DNA of 64,000 bases from contig CAVYYV010000005.1 of assembly GCA_963772815.1 (NCBI GenBank), positions 496,001 through 560,000 of the forward strand, written 5' to 3'. Positions 48,465 to 59,438 of the stretch are shown in pieces. The translations under genes were made by a program, and so were the position numbers. Each line of letters begins with the position of its first letter. The stretch's first letter is position 1. The notes beneath the pieces are model-generated. The model had not been told where the DNA came from. It was given only the letters and a program-made list of their open reading frames with translations, and ran no database searches. Source of the stretch: DATFFO01 sp963772815. GTDB taxonomy: Bacteria; Actinomycetota; Acidimicrobiia; Spongiisociales; ZC4RG35.

Positions 48465-49655
48465 CCTGGAGGTGCCTGATTGAGACTGGGAGCGCGCTGC
48501 GGGGTGTCCCCGTAGCGTCGAGGCCGGTCGGTTGGCTCTTGAAGTGCCTGCCGCCTGCTGGGTTGGCTTTCTAACGAGGTGTCTGCCGGTTGGTGTCCTC
48601 GGCTGTGGCGTGGCTCAAAAGAGGCGAGAGCACATCGACCCGAATCAGGCTTGCCCGTTGCGGCTCCGTCGCCGACAGAAAGGCAGTGTCATGATGATGA
48701 TCGGCATCGACCCTCACAAGGGGTCTCATACAGCGGTGGTGATCGACCCCGACGAGAGAGTGGTCGACGAGATCAGAGTGCGAACGTCGACCGGCCAGGC
48801 AAGTGAGCTCCGGGAGTGGCTTCGGCGTATCCGGATCGGGCCTGGGCTGTGGAGTCGGCTCGGGGGTTGGGTTATCTGGTGTCTCAGCAGCTGGTGGCGG
48901 CTGGGGAGCGGGTGATCGATGTGCCAGCGATGATGGCGTCACGGGTTCGCCTGTTGGGGTCGGGCAAGTCCCAAAAGACCGATCCCAACGATGCCCGGTC
49001 CGTAGCGATCGCCGCCCTGCGCCATTCGGGGTTGACGATCGTTCGGGCCGACGACCACGCCCGGGTGTTGGGATTGCTGGCGAAACGGCACCGAGACGTG
49101 GCCCGGATGAAGAACAAGGTGGCGTGTCGTCTCCACGCCTTGCTGATGGAACTGGTCGCCGGAGGCTTGGCCTCGGAAATGACTCTTGACAAGGCACAAT
49201 CGCTCCTCGAGCAGGTGGAAATCCCTGATGAGATCGCCTCAACCCGAGAGGGAACCGCAAACTCAATCATGCCCTCCACATCGCGGCAGTCTCCCAGCTC
49301 CGATACCCCGGAGAAGGCCGCGACTACTACCAGAAGAAGATCGCCGAGGGCAAGACCTCCAAGGAACCGATCCGGGCGCTGAAACGGAGGATCTCAGGCG
49401 TCGTGTACCGGCATCTCCTCGCCGAACGCCCGACGCCACCTCAGCTGAACGATCGGCGGGTCCGGGAGGACACCCAGGGACGACTCTGATTCCAGCGTGG
49501 CCGGCTCACACCCTGACACACCGGCACTTCGGATAAGTCACTTCCCGGACCCAACACCAAGACTACGACCAACCCGGCCACCAGGCACAGGGCCAACTGG
49601 TCGCGTTCCAACCCCGGCCGAAACATCGACTTGACAAAAAGAGGCATCGATATGG
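48465..49655 (+). mobile_element. Degraded IS110-family insertion sequence
   Basis: Limits are approximate. The segment comprises ~220 bp of non-coding left end, the broken transposase and ~160 bp of right end finishing near AAAAAGAGGCATCGAT, a sequence that resembles the region behind other IS110 transposase genes. IS110 elements lack terminal inverted repeats, so ends cannot be fixed by eye. In complete elements the non-coding end encodes the bridge RNA guiding insertion; a remnant could persist at 48470-48690. Confidence 0.6.
48691..49489 (+). pseudogene. IS110-family transposase, frameshifted and internally deleted
   Basis: Three frames are needed to follow the protein. ATG 48691 gives the RuvC-like start MIGIDPHKGSHTAVVIDPDE; near 48820 the frame shifts to read YPDRAWAVESARGLGYLVSQ...SGKSQKTDPNDARSVAIAALR; near 49250 it moves to a third frame for the C-terminal end LNHALHIAAVSQLRYPGEGR...RISGVVYRHLL, ending at TGA 49489. 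Roughly 150 residues between the second and third parts, including most of the Transposase_20 domain, are missing. It cannot make an active transposase. Confidence 0.88.
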
Positions 49656-49693
49656 GCGGAATGGGCGTTATCGGCCGCGATCGGGTGATCGGG

Positions 49694-49699
49694 TAGCGT
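49694..49699 (+). promoter_or_regulatory. -10 box for cupin gene
   Basis: TAGCGT ends 7 nt before ATG 49707 (4 nt before ATG 49704), again a leaderless arrangement. Confidence 0.5.
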
Positions 49700-49706
49700 T
49701 CTCATG

Positions 49707-50045
49707 ATGCCCGCTGAACCTCCAGCCTCCGTGTTTCTCAACATCGCCGAAGAGATAGCGATACCTGTCGAGGGAACGCTGAGTCAGGTTCTCTACCGAG
49801 ACGACCTCATGCGAGTGGTGGTGTTTGCTTTCGATGAGGGGCAGGAGCTCACTGATCACACGGCGGCGAAGCCGGCCATCGTGCAAGTCGTCTTTGGTCG
49901 GATCCGACTCGACCTGGATGGCGACCCCGTTGAGCTTGGACCAGGATCGTGGGTCCGGATGGCCGCTCATCTGACGCACGCGGTGCGTGCCCTTGAGCCA
50001 ACCGTCATGCTGCTCACGCTCCTGGGTGCGCACGCGGCGCAATAA
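49707..50045 (+). CDS. Small cupin domain protein
   Basis: A 112-residue single cupin. The motif region DEGQELTDHTAAKPAIVQVVFGRIRLDLDG keeps one His but lacks the usual HxH pair, and motif 2 reads GPGSWVRMAAHLTHAVRALE. Similar small cupins are common in environmental bacteria without known function. It is the only apparently intact gene in the tRNA-Arg-bounded island. ATG 49704 is an alternative start. Confidence 0.82.
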   Translation: MPAEPPASVFLNIAEEIAIPVEGTLSQVLYRDDLMRVVVFAFDEGQELTDHTAAKPAIVQVVFGRIRLDLDGDPVELGPGSWVRMAAHLTHAVRALEPTVMLLTLLGAHAAQ

Positions 50046-50335
50046 CCGGGTCCGTACATGCACACCGAGGTGCCGATCGAGGACATCATGCGGTGAGGGG
50101 TGATATCGCTCATATTTGGCGATCTCGGGCGGGACGCTCAGTTGGTGCCGGGGGGCTTGTTGGCTTGACCTGCGTCCGTGCTGCCGCTCAGACGGATGTG
50201 CGCCTTCCTACGACAGGTCCAGTACCTGCTAGGTCGGCTCTGCCGAGAAGCCGGGGTTCGAAGCCAGGGTGGTTAGCTGTTGCATGATCCGCCCGAAGAG
50301 GGATGGGTCGAGTGATTCAGGTTCGATGGTCGTAG

Positions 50336-50409
<74 letters not shown>

Positions 50410-50553
50410 ATGGGGAAGAGCAAAGCATAACGTCCGGGCGACCCCAATCCCTCCGGCTGGTCGCTGGTCCCTCCCGGTGGCCTGCTCTACATCTCGCCCT
50501 CCGCCCTAGCGTTGCGATAATGAGGCCGTCCGAGCAGAGAGGCATCCAAGAGC

Positions 50554-51702
<1,149 letters not shown>

Positions 51703-51706
51703 GCTT

Positions 51707-51748
51707 TGGCGCGACATCCACGGCGTCTACGCCCCGTTTGTCGCGCCA
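51707..51748. terminator. Bidirectional terminator-like nested hairpin
   Basis: TGGCGCGACA at 51707-51716 pairs with TGTCGCGCCA at 51739-51748, and the loop holds a second hairpin (GGCGT-ct-ACGCC). It lies in the 53-bp gap between convergent genes and is symmetric, so it can end transcription from both sides. No long U tract. Confidence 0.65.
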
Positions 51749-51755
51749 GAACGGC

Positions 51756-52874
51756 CTAGTTCGCCGCCTGGCTGCTGCGCTCGCGCCCCTTTGACCGGTG
51801 CTCGCGGATGTGGCGGGCGATGTATTGGGCGTCCCTGCCCGCCCCTCCCACCAGGGCCGAGCTCAGCGAATACTGGAAGGGAACGCCCATGAAATAGAGG
51901 CCCGGCTCCGATTCCACAACTCCGCGTTCTTGGATCGGAAAGCCGTACTGGTCGAACACGGGAAGGGCTATCCAGCTGAGACCCGGCACGAATCCCGTGC
52001 ACCACACCACGTTCTCCACGTCGAGCACACGGCCACCTTCGAGAACGGGCTTGCCTCCCTTGGTGCCGGTCGTCCGGGGGACCCTCTCGACCCCAGCAGC
52101 GGGGATGTCCTTCCGCCTTACTCGCCCAAGCGGTATCCCCCGCGGTGGACTCATGAAGTGGTCTCTCACCTTTCGGCCCCAGGGGGTGGTCACCTTCAGC
52201 ACCCTGTGAGCCATGAACCAAAAGACCGGTGCAAACAGAAGGCCTGCCCGGGAGCCGGCCGCGGTGGGCTCCTGACCGGTGTCGGGACCCGAAAGCCAGA
52301 CCTGATGATGATCGGCGAGCTCCATGGCGATCTCCGCCCCCGAGTTGCCGGCGCCGACGACGAGAACTCCGCCGTCCTGTAGCTGGGATGATCTCCGATA
52401 CTCGCTTGAGTGGAGCTGGACGATGTCGCCGGCGAGCTCGCGCCCGAAGCCGGGCACCTTTGGATGGTGATAAATACCCGCCGCCACAACAACGTTGTTG
52501 GCCCGAATGCACCCATCTCCGTAATCAACCGTGAATTCGTCACCCGAACGCTCCAGCTTCTTCGCTTCGATCCCGTTCCGGACCGGCAATTCGAACCTCG
52601 CCGCGTAAGCTTCGAGGTAGTCGGCCAACTCATCCTTGGTGGGGTAGGCGCCATCGGAAGCCTCAAACGGAAGCCCAGGAAGGCTGTTGAAGCGGGCGGG
52701 AGTGAAGAGTCTGAGAGAGTCCCACCTCCGCCGCCAAGCGCCTCCCACGTCCTCGGATTTGTCGAGCACCACATGGTTGACACCAAGCCGGTTCAACTGG
52801 TAGCTGGCCGCCAAGCCTGCCTGGCCTCCCCCCACAACGACGGTATCGATGCTCTCGGGAATCGGAACGGCCAC
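51756..52874 (-). CDS. Flavin-dependent monooxygenase (CzcO/FMO-like)
   Basis: A 372-residue relative of the monooxygenase at 42369-43514. FAD loop VVVGGGQAGLAASYQLNRLG, WRRRWDSLRLFTPARFNSLPG, NADPH loop LVVGAGNSGAEIAMELADH, and VWCTGFVPGLSWI near the end. GTG 52874 follows an excellent ribosome site (TAGGAGG). No regulator gene is next to it, unlike its paralog. Substrate unknown; aromatic, ketone or sulfur compounds are possible. Confidence 0.92.
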   Translation of the reverse strand: MAVPIPESIDTVVVGGGQAGLAASYQLNRLGVNHVVLDKSEDVGGAWRRRWDSLRLFTPARFNSLPGLPFEASDGAYPTKDELADYLEAYAARFELPVRNGIEAKKLERSGDEFTVDYGDGCIRANNVVVAAGIYHHPKVPGFGRELAGDIVQLHSSEYRRSSQLQDGGVLVVGAGNSGAEIAMELADHHQVWLSGPDTGQEPTAAGSRAGLLFAPVFWFMAHRVLKVTTPWGRKVRDHFMSPPRGIPLGRVRRKDIPAAGVERVPRTTGTKGGKPVLEGGRVLDVENVVWCTGFVPGLSWIALPVFDQYGFPIQERGVVESEPGLYFMGVPFQYSLSSALVGGAGRDAQYIARHIREHRSKGRERSSQAAN

Positions 52875-53154
52875 GGCTACCTCCTATCACTTCTCTTGTG
52901 GGCGACGGTACAAAGATCGAGCCGACCTTTCTTCGGGAGGATTGTGGATTTCCCCGGGCCGCTTCCCATGAGGAAGATCACCCACGCGACGATCGACGCC
53001 CATGGGACCGCACGGTGGGAACAGATCACGGCGAGCCACGGCTGGAGTCCGACATCACCGGATGACCTACTGGCCCCGGCAGACTCCCGAGACAGACGGG
53101 TACACGGCAAGCCGCACCTGAAGCTTCGAAGGTAGACTCCCGCCCTAGCTGATC

Positions 53155-54249
53155 ATGCGTGGACACCTAGTTATCGCCGACATCTCCGGTTACACCCGTT
53201 TTCTGACGGAAAGCGAACTCGACCACGCCAATGGGATAATCGGAGAGCTGCTCAATGCGATCATCGCCGCCATCAAGGCACCCCTCACCGTGTCTCGCAT
53301 TGAAGGTGACGCCGTCTTCATGTACGGAGTGATGCCGGAGGGAACGAGTGGCGAAGCCGTCCTCGAGTCGGTCGAGTTGCTGTATGTGTCGTTTGCTCGA
53401 GCGCTGGAGATCATGATTCTGAACACCACCTGCCCGTGCAATGCTTGTGTCAACATCGATTCGCTCGGCCTCAAGATCGTCATGCATTGCGGAGAGATCG
53501 CCAAAGCGAACATCGGGGGTATAGAGACGCTGTCGGGGCCGGACGTCGTAATGGCCCATCGACCGCTCAAGAACAGCATCCGCGAGCAGACCGGGATCGA
53601 CGACTATCTACTCGTCACGCAGGCCTGCGTCGATGACCTCGACATACAGCGCATCGTGACCGGATGGGTGCCGCACACAGAGGAATACGAACATGTGGGC
53701 GAGGTGACCGGGTACGTGTCGTCCCTGAGGGACGTTTGGGACTTCTCTCGACGCCAGACCGAGGACAAGGTCCTGCAGAGTGTCGCCTTCATGACTTTGA
53801 GCGCCTACAGCAAGGCTCCCCCAGCCGTGGTGTGGGATCACCTTGTGAATCCGATCAAGCGAACTGGATGGCTAGACGCCATCAATAACGAGATCAAGGG
53901 TGAGACCGACGGCAGGATTGGCCCCGGAGCTGAATACCACTGCTCGCACGGCGACAATGTGCTGTTCGTATTCACTGTTCTCGACCGCCGCGCCGTGGAC
54001 TATCTGACCCTCCTCTTGTCGTTGGGGGACGGCATAGCCCTGCGATACACCGACTATGTCGTCCCCAGCGGCGAAGGGACCCGGATAGTCAGCTGCTCAG
54101 CGCCCGCCTTCTACATCGATACGGGCGAGGTGGTTCCCGATGGCGCCCTCGACGCGGTAGCCGAGGAAATCGGGCCGACCTATCAGGCTTCCCTCAACCG
54201 ACTGGCCGAGATGGCCGACCAGGCTGCCGCCAGCTTGACCGCCGTCTGA
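53155..54249 (+). CDS. DUF2652 protein (class III cyclase-like domain plus SRPBCC-like domain)
   Basis: A 364-residue protein. Residues 1-190 resemble a class III nucleotide cyclase fold: LVIADISGYTRFL with the metal-binding Asp, SRIEGDAVFMYG with the second Asp, and CGEIAKANIGG. An insert CPCNACVNID carries three Cys and may bind metal. Residues 205-360 look like an SRPBCC/START ligand-binding domain (KAPPAVVWDHLVNPIKRTGWL). DUF2652 proteins are uncharacterised; cyclase activity is uncertain because later catalytic residues (Asn/Arg) are not obvious. ATG 53155 is at the natural start. Confidence 0.85.
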   Translation: MRGHLVIADISGYTRFLTESELDHANGIIGELLNAIIAAIKAPLTVSRIEGDAVFMYGVMPEGTSGEAVLESVELLYVSFARALEIMILNTTCPCNACVNIDSLGLKIVMHCGEIAKANIGGIETLSGPDVVMAHRPLKNSIREQTGIDDYLLVTQACVDDLDIQRIVTGWVPHTEEYEHVGEVTGYVSSLRDVWDFSRRQTEDKVLQSVAFMTLSAYSKAPPAVVWDHLVNPIKRTGWLDAINNEIKGETDGRIGPGAEYHCSHGDNVLFVFTVLDRRAVDYLTLLLSLGDGIALRYTDYVVPSGEGTRIVSCSAPAFYIDTGEVVPDGALDAVAEEIGPTYQASLNRLAEMADQAAASLTAV

Positions 54250-54378
54250 CCTCGCGGGCGGGCTCATGGCTGAGATCGGACATAGACCTCCACGCCGCCC
54301 TCGCCGATCACCATCAACCATGGCGTTGTCCTCCCGTATGCCACCCCGAGATGAGACGGGCTCCCGGGATCGGCCAAC

Positions 54379-54540
54379 GTGAACGGGTTCATGACGGCGG
54401 CTTTGACCAGCATCTTCGCCTCACCGTTTGTGACCGGGACCGACCCGACCACGATCCCACTCGCCACGGTGATCGCCCCCGTGGTGGGAGCAATCGTGAC
54501 GGGCTTCCTGGCCCTGCACGCCGCCTTCCGCAGGGAGTAG
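54379..54540 (+). CDS. Possible small single-helix membrane protein
   Basis: A 53-codon frame (GTG 54379 or ATG 54391) that reads TAALTSIFASPFVTGTD, then a hydrophobic helix PLATVIAPVVGAIVTGFLAL and a basic end HAAFRRE. Third codon positions are strongly G/C, as in real genes here. There is no clear ribosome site. It fills a 400-bp gap that otherwise shows no gene. Confidence 0.35.
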   Translation: MNGFMTAALTSIFASPFVTGTDPTTIPLATVIAPVVGAIVTGFLALHAAFRRE

Positions 54541-54655
54541 AGACCGACCAAGGCCTGGCGGAGAGAAGAACGGGCAGGGCTGCACGCGTGTCCCGGAGTC
54601 GGGTGCGCTCCCAGGATCGTGCTAGGGGATTTGCGCCGACTCGGACGACGGCGGC

Positions 54656-56281
54656 TCAGGTGTCGGGGCGTTGACGGCGAACGAAGTCGAAGACGGTGAA
54701 GGTGCCGTCGGAATGGAGATGATGGGTTCCCTCGATGTCGCTTCGAAAGTCCGGCTCGATCGTCTTGACGAGCTCCTCCCGAAACACATTCGGTGACAGC
54801 TCGGCGATTCGGTGGACGGCACTCGACCGGCCGTACGTTCCGAAGCCGTGACGCTGGGAGACGCGAAATATCCCCGATCGGTCGATGATCAAACCCCCGT
54901 TCCGGGCTTTGGTGTGGTCGATGACAACCGGGTTGCACTCGTGCGGAGACCACAGGTCCGCCAATGGTGAATCGGCATAGAAGGCGTAGAGCTCCGAGGA
55001 ATAATTCCCCGTTCCGATCGGGTCCAAAGCCGTCAAGAGCCACCAGCTCCCTTGATGGGGAAAGATGACCGTGTCCCACGCCTTCCGGTCACTCCACACC
55101 ACTTTCGCTAGCTCCCACCGGAGAGGAAAGTCGACACAGCGATAGATGCGCACATCCTGGTTGGCGGCCGATTCCGGGCACATGAAGAGCTGGCCATCGA
55201 ACTCGAAGACATAAGGGAAGGAGAGATGGAAGGGCTCTTCGATTGCGGGGCCCAATTCGATGCTCTCGTCGCCGTTCAACCCGAAGACGCCGATGTGAGC
55301 ACGCCTTCTCGAGTAGTCGTAGTCCTCGACGAAGCAGAAATGGTCCCCGCCCCGATCGACGACGAAGGGGTCGGCCAAGAAGTGCCCGGGCCGGTTTGGG
55401 ATATCTGTGCCCCGACGCATGTCCGCCTCCCGCCACGGCCTGGGCACGTAGGCCACGCCCCAGCGGGCCGTGCGGCGGCGAAGCTTGCTTATCGCCCTGG
55501 GTAAGAACCGGCGGAACAAACGGCCCAGATAGGTCAACATCTGAGTCGCCGTCGGCCAGCCGCAGATCTTGCCCGGGTTGGAATCGTCCGGCGACGCTTC
55601 GGGCATGGACCCGCGCGAGACGACATCTCGGATCAGGCTCTGGAGGTGATGGATGGAATGGGCGCGAATGGAGGCCTGGTTGAGAGCGAAAACGCGACGG
55701 GTCGGATAGAGACCCCGCCGCATTACCGACCCCCCTGGAGTGGCGACAGTGTGGTGGCGGATGGTGAAACCAGTCGTTTCCCAGCCCTCGAACACCTCCC
55801 AGAAGCCGTCCGGGCCGCCCCGCTTCACCCGATCGTCACCGTTGGCCACCGTTACCACTCCCAACCTGGTGGCCGTCAAGAGCTCATCAGGGAGGAACAT
55901 ACCTTCCAGATCGATCAACAGATCCAGCTGGAGTGCGCTGATTCTGGCCAACTCCTCCGGGTTGGGGCCGACCTCAGGCGACACCGACAAGTCGACTGTG
56001 GCAAGCTCCGGAATCAGCCGCCGCAAGTCGACCCGCTCCCTGTTGTCGTCGAAGACGGGAGACGACGGGAAGATCCGGGACTCGACCGCGGTGATCAGGC
56101 CAACGGCCCACCTGGACAGGGCTGAAGAGGCGGATCGGCGCGTGTTACGGGCGGAGGGATGCACCAGGAGGAGATGTGTGATGTCGACACCATCATGTGA
56201 TCGCGCCCAATCGACCAACCCTCTCACATACCCGTTGGCCTGAGCGCCCTGACCCAAAAGGCCAACTCTGAGACTTGCCAT
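54656..56281 (-). CDS. Glucosamine inositolphosphorylceramide transferase-like protein with beta-propeller domain
   Basis: A 541-residue protein of two parts. The first ~200 residues (LRVGLLGQGAQANGYVRGLV, LQLDLLIDLEGMFLPDELL) look like a formyltransferase-type alpha/beta domain; residues ~270-541 form a five-bladed beta-propeller of the GH43/GH32 type (FLADPFVVDRGGDHFCFVEDY, SFPYVFEFDGQLFMCPE). This pairing is annotated in other bacteria as glucosamine inositolphosphorylceramide transferase-like, after a plant enzyme. It may act in cell-surface glycan or lipid synthesis; no substrate is shown. ATG 56281 is the natural start. Confidence 0.82.
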   Translation of the reverse strand: MASLRVGLLGQGAQANGYVRGLVDWARSHDGVDITHLLLVHPSARNTRRSASSALSRWAVGLITAVESRIFPSSPVFDDNRERVDLRRLIPELATVDLSVSPEVGPNPEELARISALQLDLLIDLEGMFLPDELLTATRLGVVTVANGDDRVKRGGPDGFWEVFEGWETTGFTIRHHTVATPGGSVMRRGLYPTRRVFALNQASIRAHSIHHLQSLIRDVVSRGSMPEASPDDSNPGKICGWPTATQMLTYLGRLFRRFLPRAISKLRRRTARWGVAYVPRPWREADMRRGTDIPNRPGHFLADPFVVDRGGDHFCFVEDYDYSRRRAHIGVFGLNGDESIELGPAIEEPFHLSFPYVFEFDGQLFMCPESAANQDVRIYRCVDFPLRWELAKVVWSDRKAWDTVIFPHQGSWWLLTALDPIGTGNYSSELYAFYADSPLADLWSPHECNPVVIDHTKARNGGLIIDRSGIFRVSQRHGFGTYGRSSAVHRIAELSPNVFREELVKTIEPDFRSDIEGTHHLHSDGTFTVFDFVRRQRPDT

Positions 56282-56380
56282 TCCTTTGAATCCCTCTCCG
56301 CATCAGCGGGTACGCCGCGATGGCCGGGAGCGTACCTCGTCGCCCGAACGCCCTCCGCGTCCCCGTCGAAGGAGGGCTAA

Positions 56381-57460
56381 TCAGCCGGGACGACCTGCGC
56401 CGGCATAGTCGGATCGGTGGATGCTGTCGATGCGCACCGACACGCCAGGATAGGGAGCGTCGATCATCTGGCCGTTGCCGATGTAGATACCCACGTGGTG
56501 AACGGGATGGCCGTAGAAGACCAGGTCCCCCGGCTTCAACTGGTCGATCGGAACCGAAGGCAACACTCGCTTCTGTGCCGCCGAGGAGTGTGGAAGGCTC
56601 ACTCCGGCCGCCACCCAGGCGTATCTGGTCAAGCCGGAGCAGTCGAAGGAAGAGGGCCCGTTTCCGCCCCAGCGGTAGGGCTTGCCGATCTGACCCATGG
56701 CGGTCTGCACCGCCATGGCCGCGCTGCCACTGGCCGGCGGAGGCGGCGCCGCGGGATGGGAGCGCTTCTCCACGGCAGCCTTGCGCGCCATTGCTTCGCG
56801 CGCCTTGCGCGCCTCCTCGGCGGCCTTGCGCTTCCGCTCTTCTTCCACGAGTTGGGCGAGCCGGCCGTTGACCTTGCTCAAGGCGTCCTGTTGCTTGGCC
56901 ACCAGAGCCTCGACCTGCTTGCGTTGATCGGCCAGGTCCGCCTTGTCCGCCGCCACCTGTCGCTGCTGAGCGGTGAGGATCTGTTGCTCGACCTTGAGGT
57001 TCTCCCGCGCGACCCGCAGGTTGGCGGCGATGGAGTGATCATCCTGGGCTATGGCGTTCGTGTACTGGTCGACCGCCACGAACTCTTCCATGTTCGACGC
57101 ACCCAACGCCCCCATGGCACTGGCCAGAGCCTGATTCTCGTACATCTGCACGACCTGGGCTTGCGCATCCGAGGTGCGCTGGTCGAGTTGCTGCTCCGCC
57201 TCCGCGATCCTGTCCCGAGTCGCCGCCAAGTGCGAGTTTGTCTGGTCCAGGCGATCCTGCACTTGGCGATAGCGCTCGTTGACCGTCTCGACCTGGTTCT
57301 GTAGATCCTCCAGGTTGGCCTCGATCTTGCGGGCCTTCTCTCGCAGTTGATCGATGGTCGTTGTGGCGTCGGAGGGACGGGCTTGTGCTGCGGTCCCCAA
57401 ACCGGCTACGAGCAAGATCGCAGCTAGGAAGACCGCTGGAGAATGTGTCCATCTCTTCAT
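56381..57460 (-). CDS. NlpC/P60 peptidoglycan endopeptidase with coiled coil (RipA-like)
   Basis: Secreted cell-wall hydrolase of 359 residues. Signal peptide at 1-28 (FLAAILLVAGLGTAAQA), a long coiled coil (about 35-225, Gln/Glu/Arg rich), a Pro/Ala-rich hinge, and an NlpC/P60 domain (about 245-355) with catalytic Cys in SSFDCSGLTRYAW, His in VHHVGIYIGNG and a downstream polar residue. It cleaves stem peptides of peptidoglycan, probably during division, with the coiled coil controlling access. The frame extends to 57628, but ATG 57460 begins the signal peptide. Confidence 0.93.
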   Translation of the reverse strand: MKRWTHSPAVFLAAILLVAGLGTAAQARPSDATTTIDQLREKARKIEANLEDLQNQVETVNERYRQVQDRLDQTNSHLAATRDRIAEAEQQLDQRTSDAQAQVVQMYENQALASAMGALGASNMEEFVAVDQYTNAIAQDDHSIAANLRVARENLKVEQQILTAQQRQVAADKADLADQRKQVEALVAKQQDALSKVNGRLAQLVEEERKRKAAEEARKAREAMARKAAVEKRSHPAAPPPPASGSAAMAVQTAMGQIGKPYRWGGNGPSSFDCSGLTRYAWVAAGVSLPHSSAAQKRVLPSVPIDQLKPGDLVFYGHPVHHVGIYIGNGQMIDAPYPGVSVRIDSIHRSDYAGAGRPG

Positions 57461-57630
57461 GAGTAACCCATCCGAGCCCGCCGGCTCGCCCTGGCGCCGG
57501 CAGGGAGGCTCGGGACTCCGATCACCGTAGCGACCGCCACAGGCAAAGCGGGAAAAACGATTGCCGCTCCGTCGACCCCACAGTTGGAGCCGTATGGTGT
57601 TTCGAACCCACGCCGCCGCAGGAGACAACC

Positions 57631-59298
57631 TTGCCAGCCATCACCGACCTCGCCGACCGGTACTGGGATACGTTTCTCGACGCCAACCCCAGCTATGCGA
57701 CGCTGATCGGCAACCACGACCGCGATGGTGTGCTGGAAGACGTGTCCCAGGAAGCCAGGGCTTCCGACGCACGCAAGATGGCGGGTCTCCTCGAAGAACT
57801 CGCATCAGCCGACTCGACCGCCGACCCTGTAACCGCCGCACTGCTTGCCAATGTGATCGAAGTCGACCTAACCGAGTACGAGACCGAAATACTGGCCCTC
57901 ACGGTCGACCCGTATCTGGGAGTCCATTCAGGCCTGATCCAGGCGGCAGCCCACAGCTCGGCGCCAAGTCCCGAAAGTGCTCGACTGATCGGCCAACGAT
58001 ACGCCCAGATTCCACGCCTGTTCTCGCAGATGATCGACCAACACCGGCGCATGTTCTCCGAAGGGAAGACCCCGACGGCGGTATGCGTGCACCGGGTCAT
58101 GGACCAACTCGACGCATATCTCGACACCCGACTCGACACTGACCCATTCGTCGGCCTCAGCCTGCCGCCCGATTGGTCCGGCGCGGCGGCCTGGCGTGAG
58201 AACATGGAGGAGTTGGTATCTGGCCAAGTTCGGCCTGCATTCGCGGATTACCGCGAGTTCCTCTCGGCTGAAGCCGTAAAGGTGGCGCGACCGTAGGACC
58301 GGGTCGGCATCTGCCACCTCCCCGACGGCCAGGCAACCTATGAGCGTCTCGTAAAACGATTCGTGACTGTGCCGCGGGCTCCGTCGGAAATCCATCGCAT
58401 CGGAATGACTCACGCTACCGAGACACTGGCCGAGGAGTATGCAGAGATCGGCTCCGAGGCGTTTGGTCTATCAGGTACCGCAGAGATCTTCAGTCGGTTG
58501 CGCGATGATCCCGATCTCCGCTACAAGTCGGGAGAGGAGATGCTCGAGCATGCCCGCCAGGTGATCACGCGGGCATGGGCCAACATCGACGGATGGCTGG
58601 GAGCGCGCCCCGATGGGCCATGCCGGGTGGAGCCGGTTCCCGCCGCCTTGGCCAAGGATATGCCCCCCGCTTACTACATGGCTCCGGCCACGGATGGCTC
58701 GCGGCCGGGAATCTACTTCCTGAACACCCATCAGCCGGAGACGAGGGACAGGTTCTCAGCCGAGGACACGGCGTTCCACGAGGCGATCCCGGGGCATCAC
58801 TTCGACCGCGCCCTGGCCACTGCCTTGACGGGCCTCCCCGACTTTCGGAAGCTTCGCAGCCAGAGCGTCCACGCCGAGGGATGGGGCCTCTATGCCGAAC
58901 GCCTGGCGGACGAGATGGGTCTCTACACCGGCCCGGTCGACCGTCTGGGGATGCTCTCGGCCGACTCATGGCGGGCGGGCCGGCTGGTCGTCGACACGGG
59001 CATGCATCATCTGGGGTGGTCACGCCAGAAGGCCGTCGACTTCCTCACCAAATGGACCGCCATCAACCCGCTCACCATCGAACAGTAAGTGGATCGCTAC
59101 ATCGGATGGCCCGGCCAGGCCCTCTCCTACAAGATGGGACAGTTAGAGATCCTCCGACTTCGAGCTCGGGCGGAAGCAGAGCTGGGTGCGGCATTCGACC
59201 TGGTCGGGTTCCACGACACGCTCCTCACGTCCGGCTCGGTCACCATCCCGGTCCTGAACCAGCTCGTCGAGTCCTGGATCGCGGAGAGACGAGCCTGA
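57631..59298 (+). pseudogene. DUF885 family (M-type zinc) protein interrupted by two in-frame stops
   Basis: A single reading frame of ~555 codons encodes a complete DUF885 protein with HEAIPGHHFD (zinc-binding HExxPGHH) and HAEGWGLYAERLADEMG (third ligand Glu), and the usual end VDRYIGWPGQALSYKMGQLE. It is cut by TAG at 58294-58296 and TAA at 59086-59088, with no frameshift. The second stop replaces what is usually Glu before VDRYI. TTG 57631 has an AGGAG ribosome site. The remainder looks conserved, so inactivation is recent, or the stops are sequencing errors. Function of intact members: peptidase-like, poorly known. Confidence 0.88.
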
Positions 59299-59438
59299 GG
59301 CAGCCACCACCAGCAACTTCATGTCGGGCTTAGAGCAACTTTATGCCCGAAGGGTTATGCCGTACCGGTTCAGGCGCGCCCGGTCTTCTCCGACGGACGC
59401 CGACCCCTAAGAGCCCTCGAGCTCAGAAGGAGAGAAGC

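Noticed and set aside
52875..53154. Short plus-strand protein at 52969-53135
   Set aside because: It is the end of a shadow frame of the monooxygenase gene, and codon pattern and length give no support.
54264..55079. Minus-strand gene covering the 54.25-54.65 kb gap
   Set aside because: The frame mostly overlaps the beta-propeller gene in another phase and its part in the gap has no conserved features.
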